Source of the DNA: Burhinus oedicnemus
Lineage: Eukaryota > Chordata > Aves > Charadriiformes > Burhinidae
Length of the DNA stretch: 64,000 bases
Direction: 5' to 3'
Assembly: GCA_008921705.1 (NCBI GenBank)
Contig: VFFE01009182.1
Location: 1,880,013 to 1,944,012, forward strand
The notes under the pieces were generated by a model. That model saw only the letters and a list, made by a program, of their open reading frames with translations, searched no databases and was not told where the DNA came from. Within the stretch, counting starts at the first letter, position 1, and each line of letters begins with the position of its first letter. Shown here piece by piece: positions 24,291 through 38,234 of the stretch. The translations under genes and the position numbers were made by a program.

Positions 24291-25660
24291 ATTATATTGT
24301 ATTGTGGCAATAATGGAAAATAATGTGCCTTGGGAATAGAGCATCTCTGAATCTCATTAGAAATTAAATATATAGAATGAGAATGTGAGAGATAAAATTG
24401 CTTTTCTGCCTGCCAGTATAAATGGAATGGTGTATGACAGGGACGGAATAATGGGATGCTCTCAGCCCAGTAGTCTGTGTATGAACATCTCCACTACCCA
24501 CTGAGGAAAATAAAGTTTAACCTCATACACACACACGCTCACACCAAGAAAGGGAAAGCAATAGTGAGGAACGAGAGTGGACTAGAATTAGAATTTTCAC
24601 TTGGAAAAGATGGCAAATCTCTGTACCACTTTTTTACCTTTGAGATCATGGCATAAATCCAATCAGAGGTTCTAATTAAAATGAGTTTGATGGTCTCAGC
24701 TTAGCTCCTAATTGATGGCAGTTCACACTACAAAACACATAAGAATTCATTACAGTCCTGCTCAGCTGGCAATTTCTGCTCAGAGGGAGCAGGAGGACAT
24801 AACTAATGTGGATTCCAGCAACTGTCTTGCATTTTAGGCAACGTGGTCCTTTCTGGGCAGTTGAAAAGGGGTCATCAATAAAGCATTAGGGATCAAAAAT
24901 CAAAGTACTGCTCTAGAATTAACTCAAATGTGGAATAGTAAATGTACTTAGCAGCAATTTCTTTTAAGACTCAAAGCACGGATGTGGAAATTATGACATG
25001 TTCCAAGGAGAAATCTGCACAGTATTTCTTGGTCTTAAATTGTATATCCTGTTCTCAAAATACAATTCACTTCAAACAGACTTGTCTGCTTATACTATTC
25101 TCAAAAAATTTTACTGAAACTCACAAGAAATATACTTTTTTTCTTCCAAAAATGCCATTTGGTGCTTTGTGTCAAGATGATCACAATTTGTGTATATATA
25201 ATAAATAACAGAATATTCATGTCATACTAAATATACTGATGAGAAAAAGTAATTGCAAGTTCTTGTGCCAGCCATTAGAAAGACCTTGTAACTAGCAGTG
25301 TGTAGTGAAATGCACAATTTGCCACTTGGTGAAAAACAAACCAATCTTTATATTTGGGGTTGTTTCCCTTACCTAATCAGCTCCTTTTCTAAACTTCTTG
25401 ATGTAAAGTTTCCCAGAATAAAGAGGCTCAAATAATCTGCTATGCATTGAAACTTTGGGGCCTTTGTGCAAAGTGACGTGCTCATTCTTCAAAGAGTTTC
25501 TATCACTGCTAACAACATATATACTCTCTTACTACTAATGATCTTGGATAGAACAAAAGGGAACTACTGCCTATACACAGAACATTTTACCTTGTCTTAT
25601 CCTCACTTTGCTCTTCTTTTGAGGGAATCTTATCTAATGTTCCTGCAGAAGCAATGAGAA
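24291..25660. other. Non-coding stretch, nothing recognised
   Basis: A short CACACACAC run sits near 24526-24534. Open frames are 88 codons or fewer. No repeat core or RNA gene was recognised. Confidence 0.55.
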
Positions 25661-25686
25661 TGGCCTCACTGGCCTCACTGGCCTCA
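25661..25686. repeat. 9-bp minisatellite, 2.9 copies
   Basis: The unit TGGCCTCAC is repeated perfectly at 25661-25669 and 25670-25678, then TGGCCTCA. Each unit contains GGCC. Confidence 0.95.
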
Positions 25687-25772
25687 AAATAACAGACTAA
25701 AAATCCAAGGTTTAAGTTTAGTTTCCAGTTTAGATGCAGATTACATACAGGTCTCAGCTGCTGTGCTTCAGC

Positions 25773-25800
25773 TTTTGTTTGTTTGTTTGTTTTTGTTTTT
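25773..25800. repeat. T/TTTG simple repeat
   Basis: TTTTGTTTGTTTGTTTGTTT followed by TTGTTTTT; a short impure (TTTG)n tract. Confidence 0.9.
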
Positions 25801-27585
25801 CTTACAGAAATAATGAGACTTGTCTGTAAAGGAATACATATTCCATGGAGGGGTACCAGGGAAACAGCCCAACAAATACAACATAATAATCTGAATGTGA
25901 GTAATTCTTACAACAGAGAGACAAGATACCAAGGATGAAAGGAATAATCTTGACCATAACACAAGGTCCACTACCCACGAAAAATAATGACAAATTACGA
26001 CCAATAACTTTGTCTGAACCAATTATAAATTTGTAGCATGTCTCTGACATTTTATCTTAACGCTACAGTGATGTGACTTTGTGCCATGTTTTTTAAGACC
26101 TAGAAGGCCCTGGGATGGGTTTTCTGAAGCATCTGCATGCTGCCCTCTGCTTGATTTCCAACGAACTGATAGAACTCCTGTGCTGAAATACCTACAACAA
26201 TCCAGCATATTCATTCAGGCACTTTGCCGAAAAGAAAGGAAGTCTAAAGCGTTACTTTGTGCCAGGTGCACTTTTTCTGCTTGGCGAGTGGTGTTACCTG
26301 CAGGCTATATCATTTTTCCAGGAACAGCACTCACTTCCTAGTCGCTTCTGAACACAGTTCAGACTGTTGGCAAAGTCTCCTTGTAGCTCTGGTCATAAGT
26401 CTTGGCAGGAGGAAATTTAAAGGGGAACATTCTTGATGCTAAAATTATTTTCCATTTGTAGTCAAATTAATTCTATGACTTCAGATATTTAAAAAGCACT
26501 TTCCCAAGACCTTTTCTTTCATTAAAAAGAAAGGATACGCAATCATCAACAAAATAAGATTTTGAGGGAAAATACTGCTTTTTGGGTGTTCAACATTGTT
26601 TTCCTCAGTTTCACATGATAAACATTTCTGTTTCTTGAGGTGACATTCACCTCAGAGTTGTGGTTACATGTTATTCTTTACTTAGACAACAAATTCTTTA
26701 CATTGTTTTAAAGACATTATTCTAAGATATTAAATGTAAAGCGAACATAAATCCCTTATTGTACAGATACTGCAATGTATAAAAAGATAAATAAGATTCA
26801 TTTGGTGTTTACAGGAAACCTTATTTGCCTCTCGATACATATATATGAATCAGATCCATACTTGCAAATGGCATGCATTTTGAGAGAGAAATTCTGTCCA
26901 TACAGTATGTGCCATTTTAAACTGGCTTGGCATTTTCAAAATATTATTTTGTCTAACATTTGTGTTAACAAAAATAGTATCTCAGTGCACTTGAATCACA
27001 AACTGTCTATCCAGAACGTCATCTAGAGGGAAATAATAATGAAACAAAAAATGAAGCAACATTTCTTGTTGCATTATCCCACTGCCCTGGAGCAATGCAG
27101 GGTCTATCTCCCACTACCTCCTGACCTCCAGCTGCTCCATTTTATTACAGCATTAGCTTTCACACATATTTCTTTTTAGTTGTTCATGTTTTTTCAAAAC
27201 ACTTTTAATCGCTAATCACCACTGACTACTTTTGCCTCAGCTTTTACTTACATAGCACTCCTCAATCCAATTTATTCCACAGACTGCAAGTAGTTCTATG
27301 CCTTGAAAGTAATTTTTGTTTTCCACACAAGTTTAGCTTCATCCCTGAGGCTGTTCAGAGACCTATATAAAGCAAATTAATATTATCCACTGTTTTTTAA
27401 AGTGATGGTTGACTACTGTCTACAGTCTGTTAACAGAGAGAAAACCTAGCAGGGCTCATGCTATTCCACATACACAAAGCTGTCAATTTTGTTTCCCCTC
27501 ATGTGTTTTATATCTATTCTGAAAGTCTTGTAAGAAAATTGGACTATCTCAGTAACTTCACAGCACAACAGGATTTTTGCTTCTG
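25801..27585. other. Non-coding stretch, nothing recognised
   Basis: Short overlapping frames (up to 86 codons) at about 25768-26341 do not resemble proteins. No repeat core was recognised. Confidence 0.55.
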
Positions 27586-27700
27586 CAGATAAAGAAGAAG
27601 GACACATGGTAAGATTAAATAACTTCAGTAGAGTTGCACTATAAAATTAAAGTGTATCTGGATTGTCAGACAGAGATTCTGGGTTCCAGCTCAGTGACTT
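27586..27700 (-). mobile_element. MIR/L3-type retroposon relic
   Basis: The plus strand reads AGATAAAGAAGAAGGACACA, then GGTAAGATTAAATAACTT, then GTTGCACTATAAAATTAAAG, then AGATTCTGGGTTCC. This is the order 'agatgaggaaactgaggcaca...ggttaagtgacttgcccaag...gtcacacagtaagt...gaacccagg' in reverse complement, with heavy decay. Confidence 0.5.
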
Positions 27701-28159
27701 GCTTAAAGACAATCACTCCTAAATAGAAATTTTTTTAAAGGAATTTAAGCATTTTAAAATTTTTTAATAATTTAAAAGTTTCCTGAAATGCAGTTTAAAA
27801 AAAAAAAAAGTGCCTTTAGAGTCCAGTGAAATTCTTTACTCACAAAATTCTGAATTAAACATGATTTTTTTGCTTTTCAACTGTTTTTATTTTGAGCAAA
27901 GCTGAAATTAAGCTTTGTTTTTTGCATGTTAGGCAAAATATCTATACACTGAAATATGAGCCGTAATACAGTCTTCACTAGCCACGTACAAAGCATGAGT
28001 TATATAAACTTTTATGTACACATCTAAACACCACACACAGTCTCTTAATTTCTCATGCAAAGCTAGGACTTTTTATCCCATGTTCAAAATTAAAACAATC
28101 CCTCATCTACACCCGTCAGTTGAATAAAAGCATTAATCTAAGAGGTCTGGGTGTCAAAG
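27701..28159. other. Non-coding stretch with short A run
   Basis: A run of 13 A lies at 27797-27809. Nothing else was recognised. Confidence 0.55.
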
Positions 28160-28200
28160 CTAAAAGAACCTCCTGGCTTTAGTCCCAGTGCTATACTAAT
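28160..28200 (-). mobile_element. Possible tail of an L3/MIR-type relic
   Basis: AAAAGAACCTCCTGGCTTTAGTCCCAGTGCTATACTAAT resembles the same 'ctcctgactcccagtccagtgctctatccac' block seen at 23636-23690. It is short and weak. Confidence 0.3.
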
Positions 28201-31200
28201 ATGTCTGCAAGGAAGTGGGGAAACCTAAGGGGTTTTGGTTTGGGTGGGTTCTCTTTTTCCTTTTGGGGATAGGAAGACCATTTGTAGCATATGTCCTACA
28301 TCTGGCAGTAGCGCACTGATAAACATGTGTAGCAGCAGGAACCCAATTATCCCTGTTGCCCTTTTTAGAATTACTATGAGTTGTGTTCTTCTAGGCAGCG
28401 GAAATAACACATGAGGCAAAAGGCGCTGCTCTAAAGTTTCCACAGTTCCTGGCACAAATCCACAAATTACATGCAATAACACTCTGCTGAAGAATCTTTT
28501 GCTACTTAAAGTGTGGCAGGGCCTGCATCGCATTTCAGCTGTATACCTTACAAACACTGCATATAATGGTCAGTGCAGAGAAAAACCACTAACATGTAAA
28601 GAAAGTAATTACAACTATTTCAAATCAAACTTTTAAACAACTGCAAAGAACCTATTTATTCTGAAAAGGGATCTTTCTAACTTTTTTTTCATTCTAGCTA
28701 CTTCTCCTTTTTAGATCCTAGATCCCTCCTTCCATCAAATCCCTGATCTTGGGCTGTTTCTAGACCACTGAGACCACGTTGCTGTGTGTTGCAGACGAAC
28801 CACATCAGCATGGTCAGAAATTCAGAGCAGGGGGTGGGACACACTGAGGTCTTTCTCTTTCCCACTCTCGTGTCTATATTCGTAGGATAGGATAGACAAT
28901 AGCCTGTGAGTATTACAGAGACTCTGCTTCTGTGCTAGATAATTCGAAAAAATGACATCTAAAATACAGAGAAATACAAAATTGTAATATTTTTATTAAA
29001 TTGTATTTATGAATGAATTGTGCATCCACACATTTTCATCTAAAAGATTTTTGAAGTCTCCTCCCATTCAAAATGATTAATTTATTCAGATTAACTTCCA
29101 GATATATTGGCAGACTCACATATATTTATATTACTAAACATAATTCAAAATAATAAAAATCCATATTCCAGACAGTTACTGTATAATTAACAACTGGCTT
29201 TTCAGTTTAACAAGTACTATTTTTAACTGTGTCATTGCCCTCTGTTTTGTATTGAGCCGTGATAAGCCAGCACTATGTTGCTATATAGAAAGGAAATGTT
29301 CCCCCAATGAATTATGAAAACAGCAAGATTATTTATAGTAAAAATTATAATTTTTTTTAATAAAAAAATGACAAACGTGTATGTCTATATTTACTATTTA
29401 CCTTCCTGCTCAGATGACTGAATTGTGTAAGCAGCATAAAAACTTTCCTCATAGATAAACTGGTGTAAATTAAAAGTTAAGACATGGACTTCATTGTCAG
29501 CATTTCAGCAGATTTTCTTCAGCTTAAAAAGAAGAGAAGGAGTTTACCAGTTATAACAGCTTTTTACTGACTGGCCCTGTTGCTCAATGCCTGCAGTGCA
29601 GCTGCAGGCTTCCAGCATTTGATCCAGGAATCTAAAAACATATGGATGGTGGAAGTGTTCATACACCGGAGCTTAAACTGACCACTGGTCTCTGGGAGAA
29701 TATGACAAAACCTACATGTCTGTGGAAACATGGCATGCTACATTTTCTCTCATACCTCCCAAGCTGTACAGTCCCTGTGCCTGGCAATACCTGCCACCAG
29801 GTGCCCTCCCCATTTGTCTGGCAGAACGTGGCAAAAATCCCACATTTCATAATGATGTTAATTCCTGTCAGCTGGCTGGGATGTAGCCTGAATTTTAGGA
29901 TTTTTTCCCAAGAAATCTTAATGACTGGTTCTGTCCTACTGCCACTGTGCATGATGGTGCTAGTACTTCCAGGGAGGCTGTATAGATAGCCAGTCCTCCT
30001 TGAATTATCATCACAGTTTTTATCTCCTTTTTGACTCCTCTTTGTTCCTTTATGTAACGGTTTAACTGGATGCAAAGAACTTGCCAAAGGAGGCAGAAAT
30101 GTCTTAATTCCTTTAAATGCACTGTATTTACATATTCTGTATGTTCACAAAAGTTTGGACTACCATCACAAAGCATGAAAGCATCAGTGAAATACAGCAA
30201 CTATACTGGATGGGTGCCACTAGGGAAAGAAATAATATTTAAGTGAAATTTGACAGAGGTCTCAGGTACACAGAACATAAATATTTAATTTGGAATTTCA
30301 CCAAGACACTAGGGCTAACACCTTTAACTTGGCACATGCAAGATTTTTAAACGACCACAAATTTTATGAGGACCTCAGGTTTCCCCTCCCCTTTAAAGGA
30401 TTGGTTCCCCAGTGGAGAAATATGGTGAGAGGCTGATTTCATGTTAGTTCAGGTGGGAATCTGGCCTTTGGTTTTTATTTCTTTAGCTTAACAGAAGCAC
30501 AACACTCTATGAATAGAAGTTGGCGATAAACAAAATTTGTTCCTGAAGGTTTTACCGGGAATTCATTGCAAGAACCAATTAAGCCGAACATGTCTTACTT
30601 ATGAAGTGAATTCAAAAAGAAATGACAAATCTCACAGAGGTTTATTAATTTTTGTAGCAAAATTTAAAATAATCTTCTGCTTTTTTAAACTCTCCTCCAG
30701 AACTCATAAAAAAAAAACCCAAACAACACAAAGACTTCAAAGGGAAGAGAGTGAATAGTTTGAATCCAGTAAGCATCCTGCATAAAAACTTTGCTTACCA
30801 ATTAGAATTTATTTATAGTAAATGTTTTTTGTCTCTTCTATTTTTTTAGTGGGAATACTGCAATTAGCAGAAGTCAGAATAAATCCAGTAAATTATAAAA
30901 ATTCTTTCAGATACAGAGATACTTAACACTGTGGTACCTTATCAATTCAAGCACAGTGGGTTTTAGACAGATAATTTGCAAATCTTGGCTAATCGACTTC
31001 AGTGCTGCTGCAAAGATGACTAAGAGACATTGTTTTGAAACCAGTAGTGCAACCTCTGTCAAAGAAATCTTTGCAGGCACCAATACAAGAATTTTATATA
31101 CGTTCAGTATGTCATTTGTATGGTGAAATGAGGCAGGAAGTAAAATGTACACAATTTTACAGTGTATGGTCTGCAAGTGGTTTTAAGAGGAAGTTCACAC

Positions 31201-32384
31201 TTTTCTCATTAAAGCTGGTTGGGAATATATCTTCCAGTTAATGGGGTTTTTTTGAGTATTGTAAGAAGTTGAAAATCGGAAAAAATGAGCATGAAGGGTT
31301 TCAACAATCAGCAATGGCAAGATTGTCAACGTGCCACATATGCATGTGTGAACATCTACACTAGACAATTAACTAATAAATCAGCATCCTCCTCTATTTA
31401 TGGCACTGATTAAAACTTGGAGCCCAGTTTTTCCCAACAACACGAGATAAAGCCATTTTTCTAGGGGGCGCATCCAGATAGTGATTCATAAGAGCGTGAT
31501 GTCATTTGGAAAAAAAATCCGTCCCAGCTAATGCAACTGTTCTGCTATGGAATGATAACTGCAAGCACAAGTTCTAGTTCAACTTAACACGCAATTTTAC
31601 TATATGATTATGCAACTGAGATGACATAGGAAGTAATGATCTGAATCTCATTTGCATATATTCCTAATTCCCCCCAGCAGCAGTACTTGTGTACTGTGAT
31701 GGCAGACCAGCATAAGAGATTGAGATGCTGACCAAGCACATCCAGAGTGGTCCAATGCCAGGTTCAGGAGGCGGAGGAGGAGAAGGTGCCCACGGCTACA
31801 CCAGACTTGCACAGTACCGAATAAAGGCCAGAGATTTGCTTTGCTTACTTTTATTTCCTCTCTTCTTATCCCACATATTCCCAAATATCTTCTGATCTAC
31901 TTCATTTTTCTCTACACCTGAACTCAGAAGATGGTTTTTGGAAGTTGTGAAAGGTGATTACCAGAGTTATTGGGTTAAAGCAACAATGAAGAACTCAACA
32001 ATATACGGCATGTGTATTTCAACACAATGTTTCTTTGTTCAATAATAACATGAATAATTAAATATTTCGTTGCCTCTCACTATATTGAATAAACAAATTA
32101 TTGAGAAGACATGCACAAGACCAGGCAGAAAAGGAAGGAGAGGTAGATCATATATTTTCTAGTAGCTCAACAAAGTTGTAAGAAAATTCTGTTGACTTAT
32201 TTTTTTCTCTCTAAGTGGTGACTAGAGTCTGATGAACATGAAAATATACTAGATATTATTTGAGAGTACTAAGGTAAAAAAATGTCACAACAGCAAACAA
32301 ATTCAAATGGCCCAGTTTGAAAACTGTTGCATATTTAATGGTTACATGTACATTATCATTAGAGTATAATGACTAGCTTCCCTG
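28201..32384. other. Non-coding stretch with two areas of long overlapping frames
   Basis: No gene was recognised. Frames of 110 codons (minus, 28225-28557) and of 115 (plus, 29642-29989), 142 (minus, 29659-30087) and 101 codons (minus, 29895-30200) fall in locally GC-richer sequence. None shows a familiar domain. The rest is very AT-rich (for example 28980-29400 and 32030-32110). Confidence 0.5.
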
Positions 32385-32470
32385 GCATAGAAATCGGACT
32401 AAATTAGCCGCAGCAAGTGAAATTCAGTGACAAAAGTCAATAACTTAAATGGGACTAGAATTGTATTCTG
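32385..32470. repeat. Possible ancient interspersed relic
   Basis: GTGAAATTCAGTGACAAAAGTCAATAACTTAAATGGGACTAGAATT resembles the 'gtgaaatcctggccc...gaagtcaatggcaaaactcccattgacttcaatggg...aggattt' type of old amniote repeat. Weak; no family is named. Confidence 0.3.
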
Positions 32471-35400
32471 GATGTGCAGAGCAGGTGGCAAATCAGGTTC
32501 AGCCTCTCTCTATAATCCTCCTTAAAACACGGTAAGTAAGCAGATATTTTTCTTATTTCAGAGTAGCATACCTGATTCTTAAAATGAGACTTTAGCTCTT
32601 GGGAAAGTTGATGGTATATAATTTCCTCTCATTTAGACAGATTGCTTGGAGAAGCATGCTAGCAATAAAGATAAGCTTTATTTATCATAATTATAGTGAC
32701 TTGTTCTTTTAATTAATTTTCCAATTCATGCTAATGTTTATATATTAAACAATTTACATTACTGCTTAGTGGAGCTAATATTGATATTACTCTTATTTAA
32801 AAAAAAATTATCTCCATTTATGTTATAAACATACACAATTGTGTAATGCTGTTTAGGAAATCTGCTTTGTGTACCGTAGCAGAAATTAGCTTATCAAATG
32901 TGTTGTATTTGGTAGAGACTACAGGCTATTAGAAGCATCATGTGTCTTTCTCATCAACTTACCAAATTGTTGCCTGACTGGCATTTCCTGATTACACACT
33001 ATCTTCTTTATACGTTTTCTTACACTTCAGTAACCAGCTCTGTCAGAAAATGACGGCATCTTTAAATTAACATCCATCCATCTTTAAATTACTTCCATTC
33101 ACAACTCCTTTGAGCCAGAGCCAAATTAAATTCCAAGGAGCCTAGAAGGGGAAGAGCTTATAAAGAAAGTGAGGATTAATGTTGTTTAAATGCACAATTC
33201 CTTAATATCTCAAAGTTCCCTTGCCAATCTTGCTTAGATGTTTACTGTTATTCTGCCAAGTTGCTGACAATTGTGACTTTTAAATTGATTTCATTGTTGT
33301 AACAGTCAGATGAATGAAAATCAAATTTAGTTACTACATAATCTGCACCACTATCAGAAATAATGGTGTCTCCCTTCCCTCAGTGTATACTTTGTACCAG
33401 GACTCAATTAATGATATTTGCAGGCAGGATGGAAATTTACTTCAATCCATTCAGAAAGCAAAGCAGTGTTTAGCACCGGATGACAAGAAGGGGTCTGAAA
33501 TGTTTGTAAAAATTCAGTCTTGATGGAGCACTGTGTTCAATGCCTTGCTCACAGAGGGGAAGCATTAGGGAAACCACCTTGAAAATGCTGGGAGCAGCTG
33601 CAGGGTTTACAGGAGGAGCTGGCCCCATGGCACCTTCCCTGGCACCACTAAGGTAGGGCCACGGACAGGGCAGAAGCTTTCCCTTCACTGGTCACCCCAG
33701 CCTCTTTTTTTGTTTGCTTTTTGGTGTTTTTTGTTTTTTGGGTTTGTTTTTTTTTTTTTGTGAGTTGGCTCTCTCTTTCCCCTACAAAATGTGGGCTGAC
33801 AATGCACTGCTGTCTACCCTAGTAATACCCAGAAATAAATGGTCTACCAACTTGTGACTGACTCATGGTTCATATGTGTCTTTTGCTCTCTGTGGAGTGA
33901 ATGCAAACATTTAAAGTTTATTTTTATAACTATTTTACTACTGTTTACAGATATCTTCCAAGTAACATCCTTCTGACTCTGTTAAATTTACTAACCATGC
34001 CAAAATTCACTTTGACATTTATCATTTCCTCTGGTTTTAATACTTTATCTTCTCTCAATCTGAGTGATAGCAGTCTTCACAATATGCCCTGCCCTGCAAA
34101 ACTACTTAAATAACTTTAGGTAGACTTTAATGCTATTGTGTTTTTGTCCAACATCTCCCACTCCTTGCTCTTAGAAGATGTAACTTATATTGCTCCTTTT
34201 GAAAATTTTTTTTTAAAGGGTGAAATTAAGTTCTTACAAAAATTGACATCAAGTCCAGTGAGGCTACGATTTCATCAAAAGATGTTTTTTAGCATTAAAA
34301 TCTGAGTTGTGCTAAGGACACCTGTCTGTAATAAACCCAACTCAACAGGGAAGAATCTTCCTACCTTTCAAGTTCTGTCCCCATGTATCTTACCTGACTC
34401 ACAGAGCATATATGTATTTATATATTTGTGTTTAAGGTGTGCCATACTCATAATCACTTACAAAAGAGAAGAGGACAACCTTATAAACTGTGTTCAGTAG
34501 TGTTTTGCCTAGAAATGAAAAATAATGTGGAAGGAAGCTGACTGAATATAGACAGACAAGACATGTATGACTAAGAAATAACATTCATTGTATTTTTTAC
34601 ACCATTGTGTTTGACTAACTATGTTTTTATATTAGTGTGGGATAGGAGCACACTCTGGAGAAAGACAGAGATTCACAGAGCAGGTTTCTCAGGGAATTTG
34701 CACTGCATCATCCCCTTTGCAAGGATCCAGCAATCTCAGATTCAAGCATTACTTAGAAAATCGGGTTTCAGACCTAGAAGACAGACAGCTCTTCCCTCCA
34801 GGTCTGCCCTCTCCAATCAACTGCCCTGCCAGTTTGGTCTCTGTTTTCTGTTTTCTCTGAGAAACTGTATTGTGCTCTTAATTGCACACCCAAAATCAAA
34901 TGACTTTCACTGTCTCCTTAATTTTGTCTCCTGTGCAAAATAGGATATTTTAGGAATGGATGTTATTCACTTTCTGCTGGCAAATTAGCAAACGAGAAAT
35001 ATTGCTCCAAAGAGGCTTTTCATATTGTTTAAAGAGGATAACATTCTTCAGGTTTAGATTTTCTCTATTTCAACAGAATATCAAGGATCACAAAAACAAT
35101 CACTCAAAAATGCAGAATGCTAATTTTATCACAAGATATGTTGAATAACTAGCAACAACAAGCCACTGTTTTTCTATATCATACCTCAAAAGTGGAAAGA
35201 ATAAGTAGTCCTTCTCTTAGTACCAAGGGCAAATTCCATGATGTGAAAAGTGTATTTTCATTTCCACCACAAATGAAAATTTTTATATTTTTCATTTTTG
35301 TCTGTCACTTAGAGCACTTTAAAAAATGTGATGACAATCACATGCTGCTTGTAGAGTACAGAAAACACTGGGGATATTTGCAGCAGGTGAAAATAACATG

Positions 35401-37969
35401 TTTTATTCAACCACTTTGAGGCCCTTGGGGTGGCATGCACAAAAAAATAGTGTTCTCTGTTAGCACCTGAGTGAGAGGAAGAACAAAGTATAATGGAGTA
35501 TTAGACTAAACACTGTTTAACTAATTTTGCATCAGTATGCCTCTTGTTTAAAAAGTAGTAATACCAGCATCTCATGCTATTCAGACTTTAAAGAAAGAAT
35601 ATATATTTGATTGCAGTGTGCCAGCTTCATAATCAATGATACCTTTTACTTAAACAGCGCTTGCTCACTTCTGAAACACCTTAGGTTGTCAAAAATCTTA
35701 TACTCCAAAATACAATCAAAGCTCATGCATTTCAGGAGGGAAAGCAGAAGAATAACGAGACTCAGTTCCTTTGTTCCTAACCAGCCCTGGTTGCTAATCA
35801 ATTTTTGTCATCCTCTGAATCTGTAATTATGGTGTCGCTTTCAGACTGCAATAGAATACCAGGTTTACACAGCACAGGGAGAGATAAACAAGTACTCAGT
35901 GCAATTTGAAAGGTTTTGACCTTTAAAAGCTGTTAATCTACATGTGAATTATAATTAATCAATTAAAAGAGATTCAGTCTAGTACCAACATAATTAGATA
36001 CAATTTTACTGCTGAGTAAGCCATGATAAGCCCATACGAATGAAGACAGAGTCCACTGCTTCCTTATATTTTCAAATATCCCAGCTCTGCATTTTTAGCA
36101 AAAATATGTGTGTTTCCCAAGTGGCATTTTTATGGCTTTGGACAGCAGAAGTGTTGGATGGCTAAACTGTATTCCAAGTTCAATTCTGTGGAATAGTGTT
36201 TGGAAAACTCTTTTTGCTTTAGCTTATGTATCATCTTTAAATATTCTCCCTGAGAAAGAAGGGAAGGAGGAAAATGTGATCCAAGGCATTGCAGTTAATG
36301 AAAAGAAGTGATTGTTGATGACTGTTTTCTGGAGTCTTTGAGGCCAAATTCAGGGATAAAACAGTAAACAAAACCCACATAATGTGTGTTGTATTTAACC
36401 ACCATAGCTAATAGCCCTCAAACTAAACCCAATGGGAATATACAGTGATTAGAGACACCTGCAGGTTAATAATTGGAGGCATCTAAGCACAGAGGCAATT
36501 AATACAGGAAAACTCTCCTGAGGTTGGAAAGGCAGCACTGTTTAAATAAATAAATAAATTCATATGTATGCATACATAAAAGGGAATGCTTCCAATTCCT
36601 CTGAATTGCCCAGCTTTCTAGAGGGACCAACGAAGTCATCACTGAGGCATCCTTCAATGTCAATAGGAATCTTGTCCCAGAAAAATGGCTGGAATAAAGA
36701 TTTTGATCTGTTTTCAAAAATTCAGTAGCCTGAAAAGTTAGTGTTTGATTTGGACACATATTTTGGAATGGTTTGAAATTTGGTTTTGGAATGTACTATT
36801 ATGGATCCCAGAGTTTGAAAGTCTCCCTGTGGAAACTTCACATCGATTTCAGGGGTACTTTTATGCCTCATTACAGAGCATAACAAATACATCCAAAATT
36901 CAGACATGGGAGAGGCTATTGAAGAACAGTGTTACAAGCCTGAATCCACAGAAATACGAATGATCTGAGATGTCTCATTTACTGGAAGGGTTAAGTGCTG
37001 TTGAAGCTTAACCGTATAGAATAACAGGAAGGAGCTTCAGGGGTCCTGTTTGGTGGCCACTGTAACACTATGCTGTCTTGCTATATTCTCAAATCTATAA
37101 TTCCTTTTCTAGCAGCTTGAACACAAACACTCATTAAAAAAAAAAAAAAAAGACACGGTATTTAAATCTTTAGAAGAAGCCTGAACTCTGGTTTTAATAC
37201 ATAAATTTAACATAGTTGGCATTTTAAGAAATTACATGTAAGCCAGAAGAGACAATTTTTTTCCTTTCCTATCTTTCAGGTAAAATTTCTCCCATAACTG
37301 TCTATGATGCAACTAATGTTTCACTATTCATTTTCTCTTCAAAGCCTGCTGTTAAAGTAGATGTTTCAAGGGTAAGAAGCAAAGGCTAATGTATTCCTCA
37401 GCAAAATGGAAAAATGATAAAGTGAAAAAATACATTAAAGGACATTAAAGGATAACTCTGACCACGTGACCTGGTCATAAAAAACATTTTCAGAGAAAAA
37501 AATCAAAACCATTATAGAAATAGAAGGGCATGAATTATTTATAGGCATAAAGGTCCCTTGGAAACATACAAAATTTGCCCTTAAATGATTCAGTTTAAGA
37601 ACCATTCCTGTTGCTTTTCTTTGATTTCTAATGAATAAATAACTTGTTTCAATCTTCCTACATATTCACATCCCTCAGCTGATTTTGACATGAAGACAGA
37701 CATCCAAGTTATCTAATATTTCTCCAATTTTCTGGTCAGAGGAAGACTTTGTACAGTGCATACATATTTGGGGGCTGAAGAGAGTCTGAATTTATGAGTG
37801 AACCATATTAACATTAAAAAAAAAGAAAAAGAAGCCTTACAACTAATCCCAAACAAGACAAAACACGACATAACCATTGATCCCTCCCACCAACTGGGGG
37901 CACTTTTTCCCCCTCCCTTGTTAGTGGAAAGGGTTGAGGAGACTTCCTTCTCATCTCTCCCCTTCCACA
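32471..37969. other. Non-coding stretch with low-complexity tracts
   Basis: No gene was recognised. A locally GC-rich patch at about 33540-33700 is followed by the T/G-rich tract at 33705-33762. A short AAATAAATAAATAAAT run lies near 36544-36559, and 16 A lie at 37136-37151. A TAAT-rich patch near 35945-35970 could bind homeodomain proteins but is not evidence of function. Confidence 0.55.
33705..33762. repeat. T/G-rich low-complexity tract
   Basis: Almost only T and G, with runs of up to 14 T. Similar in character to the reverse complement of 1794-1861. Confidence 0.85.
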
Positions 37970-37995
37970 TGTAGCCTTAGGGCAGCAAGGCTACA
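37970..37995. repeat. Perfect hairpin at the LTR 5' end
   Basis: TGTAGCCTT (37970-37978), an 8-base loop, AAGGCTACA (37987-37995). Nine base pairs, perfect. It places a second CTACA only 26 bases inside the 5' terminus. Confidence 0.9.
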
Positions 37996-38234
37996 ACCTC
38001 AGGCACACCAGCTACCCTGCCCACATGCTGGCCAGTGTGGGAGACCTCGGCTGGTCCGAGGGATCGGAATGCAAGTTTAACATTGACCTTGAGCAGATAC
38101 CCGTGTACCCTTGAAGAGACTGGGGAGTCCTGAGAAGAGCGGAGCAAACAAGTGAACACAGTGATAAACGTTCTAAGGGTTGGCAAACATCCTGGCTTTG
38201 ACCAGAGCATGGACAGTGCGTGATCAACAATTGT

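Noticed and set aside
28201..28560. 110-codon minus-strand frame with hydrophobic stretches as a membrane protein exon.
   Set aside because: No recognisable family and no convincing splice sites at its ends.
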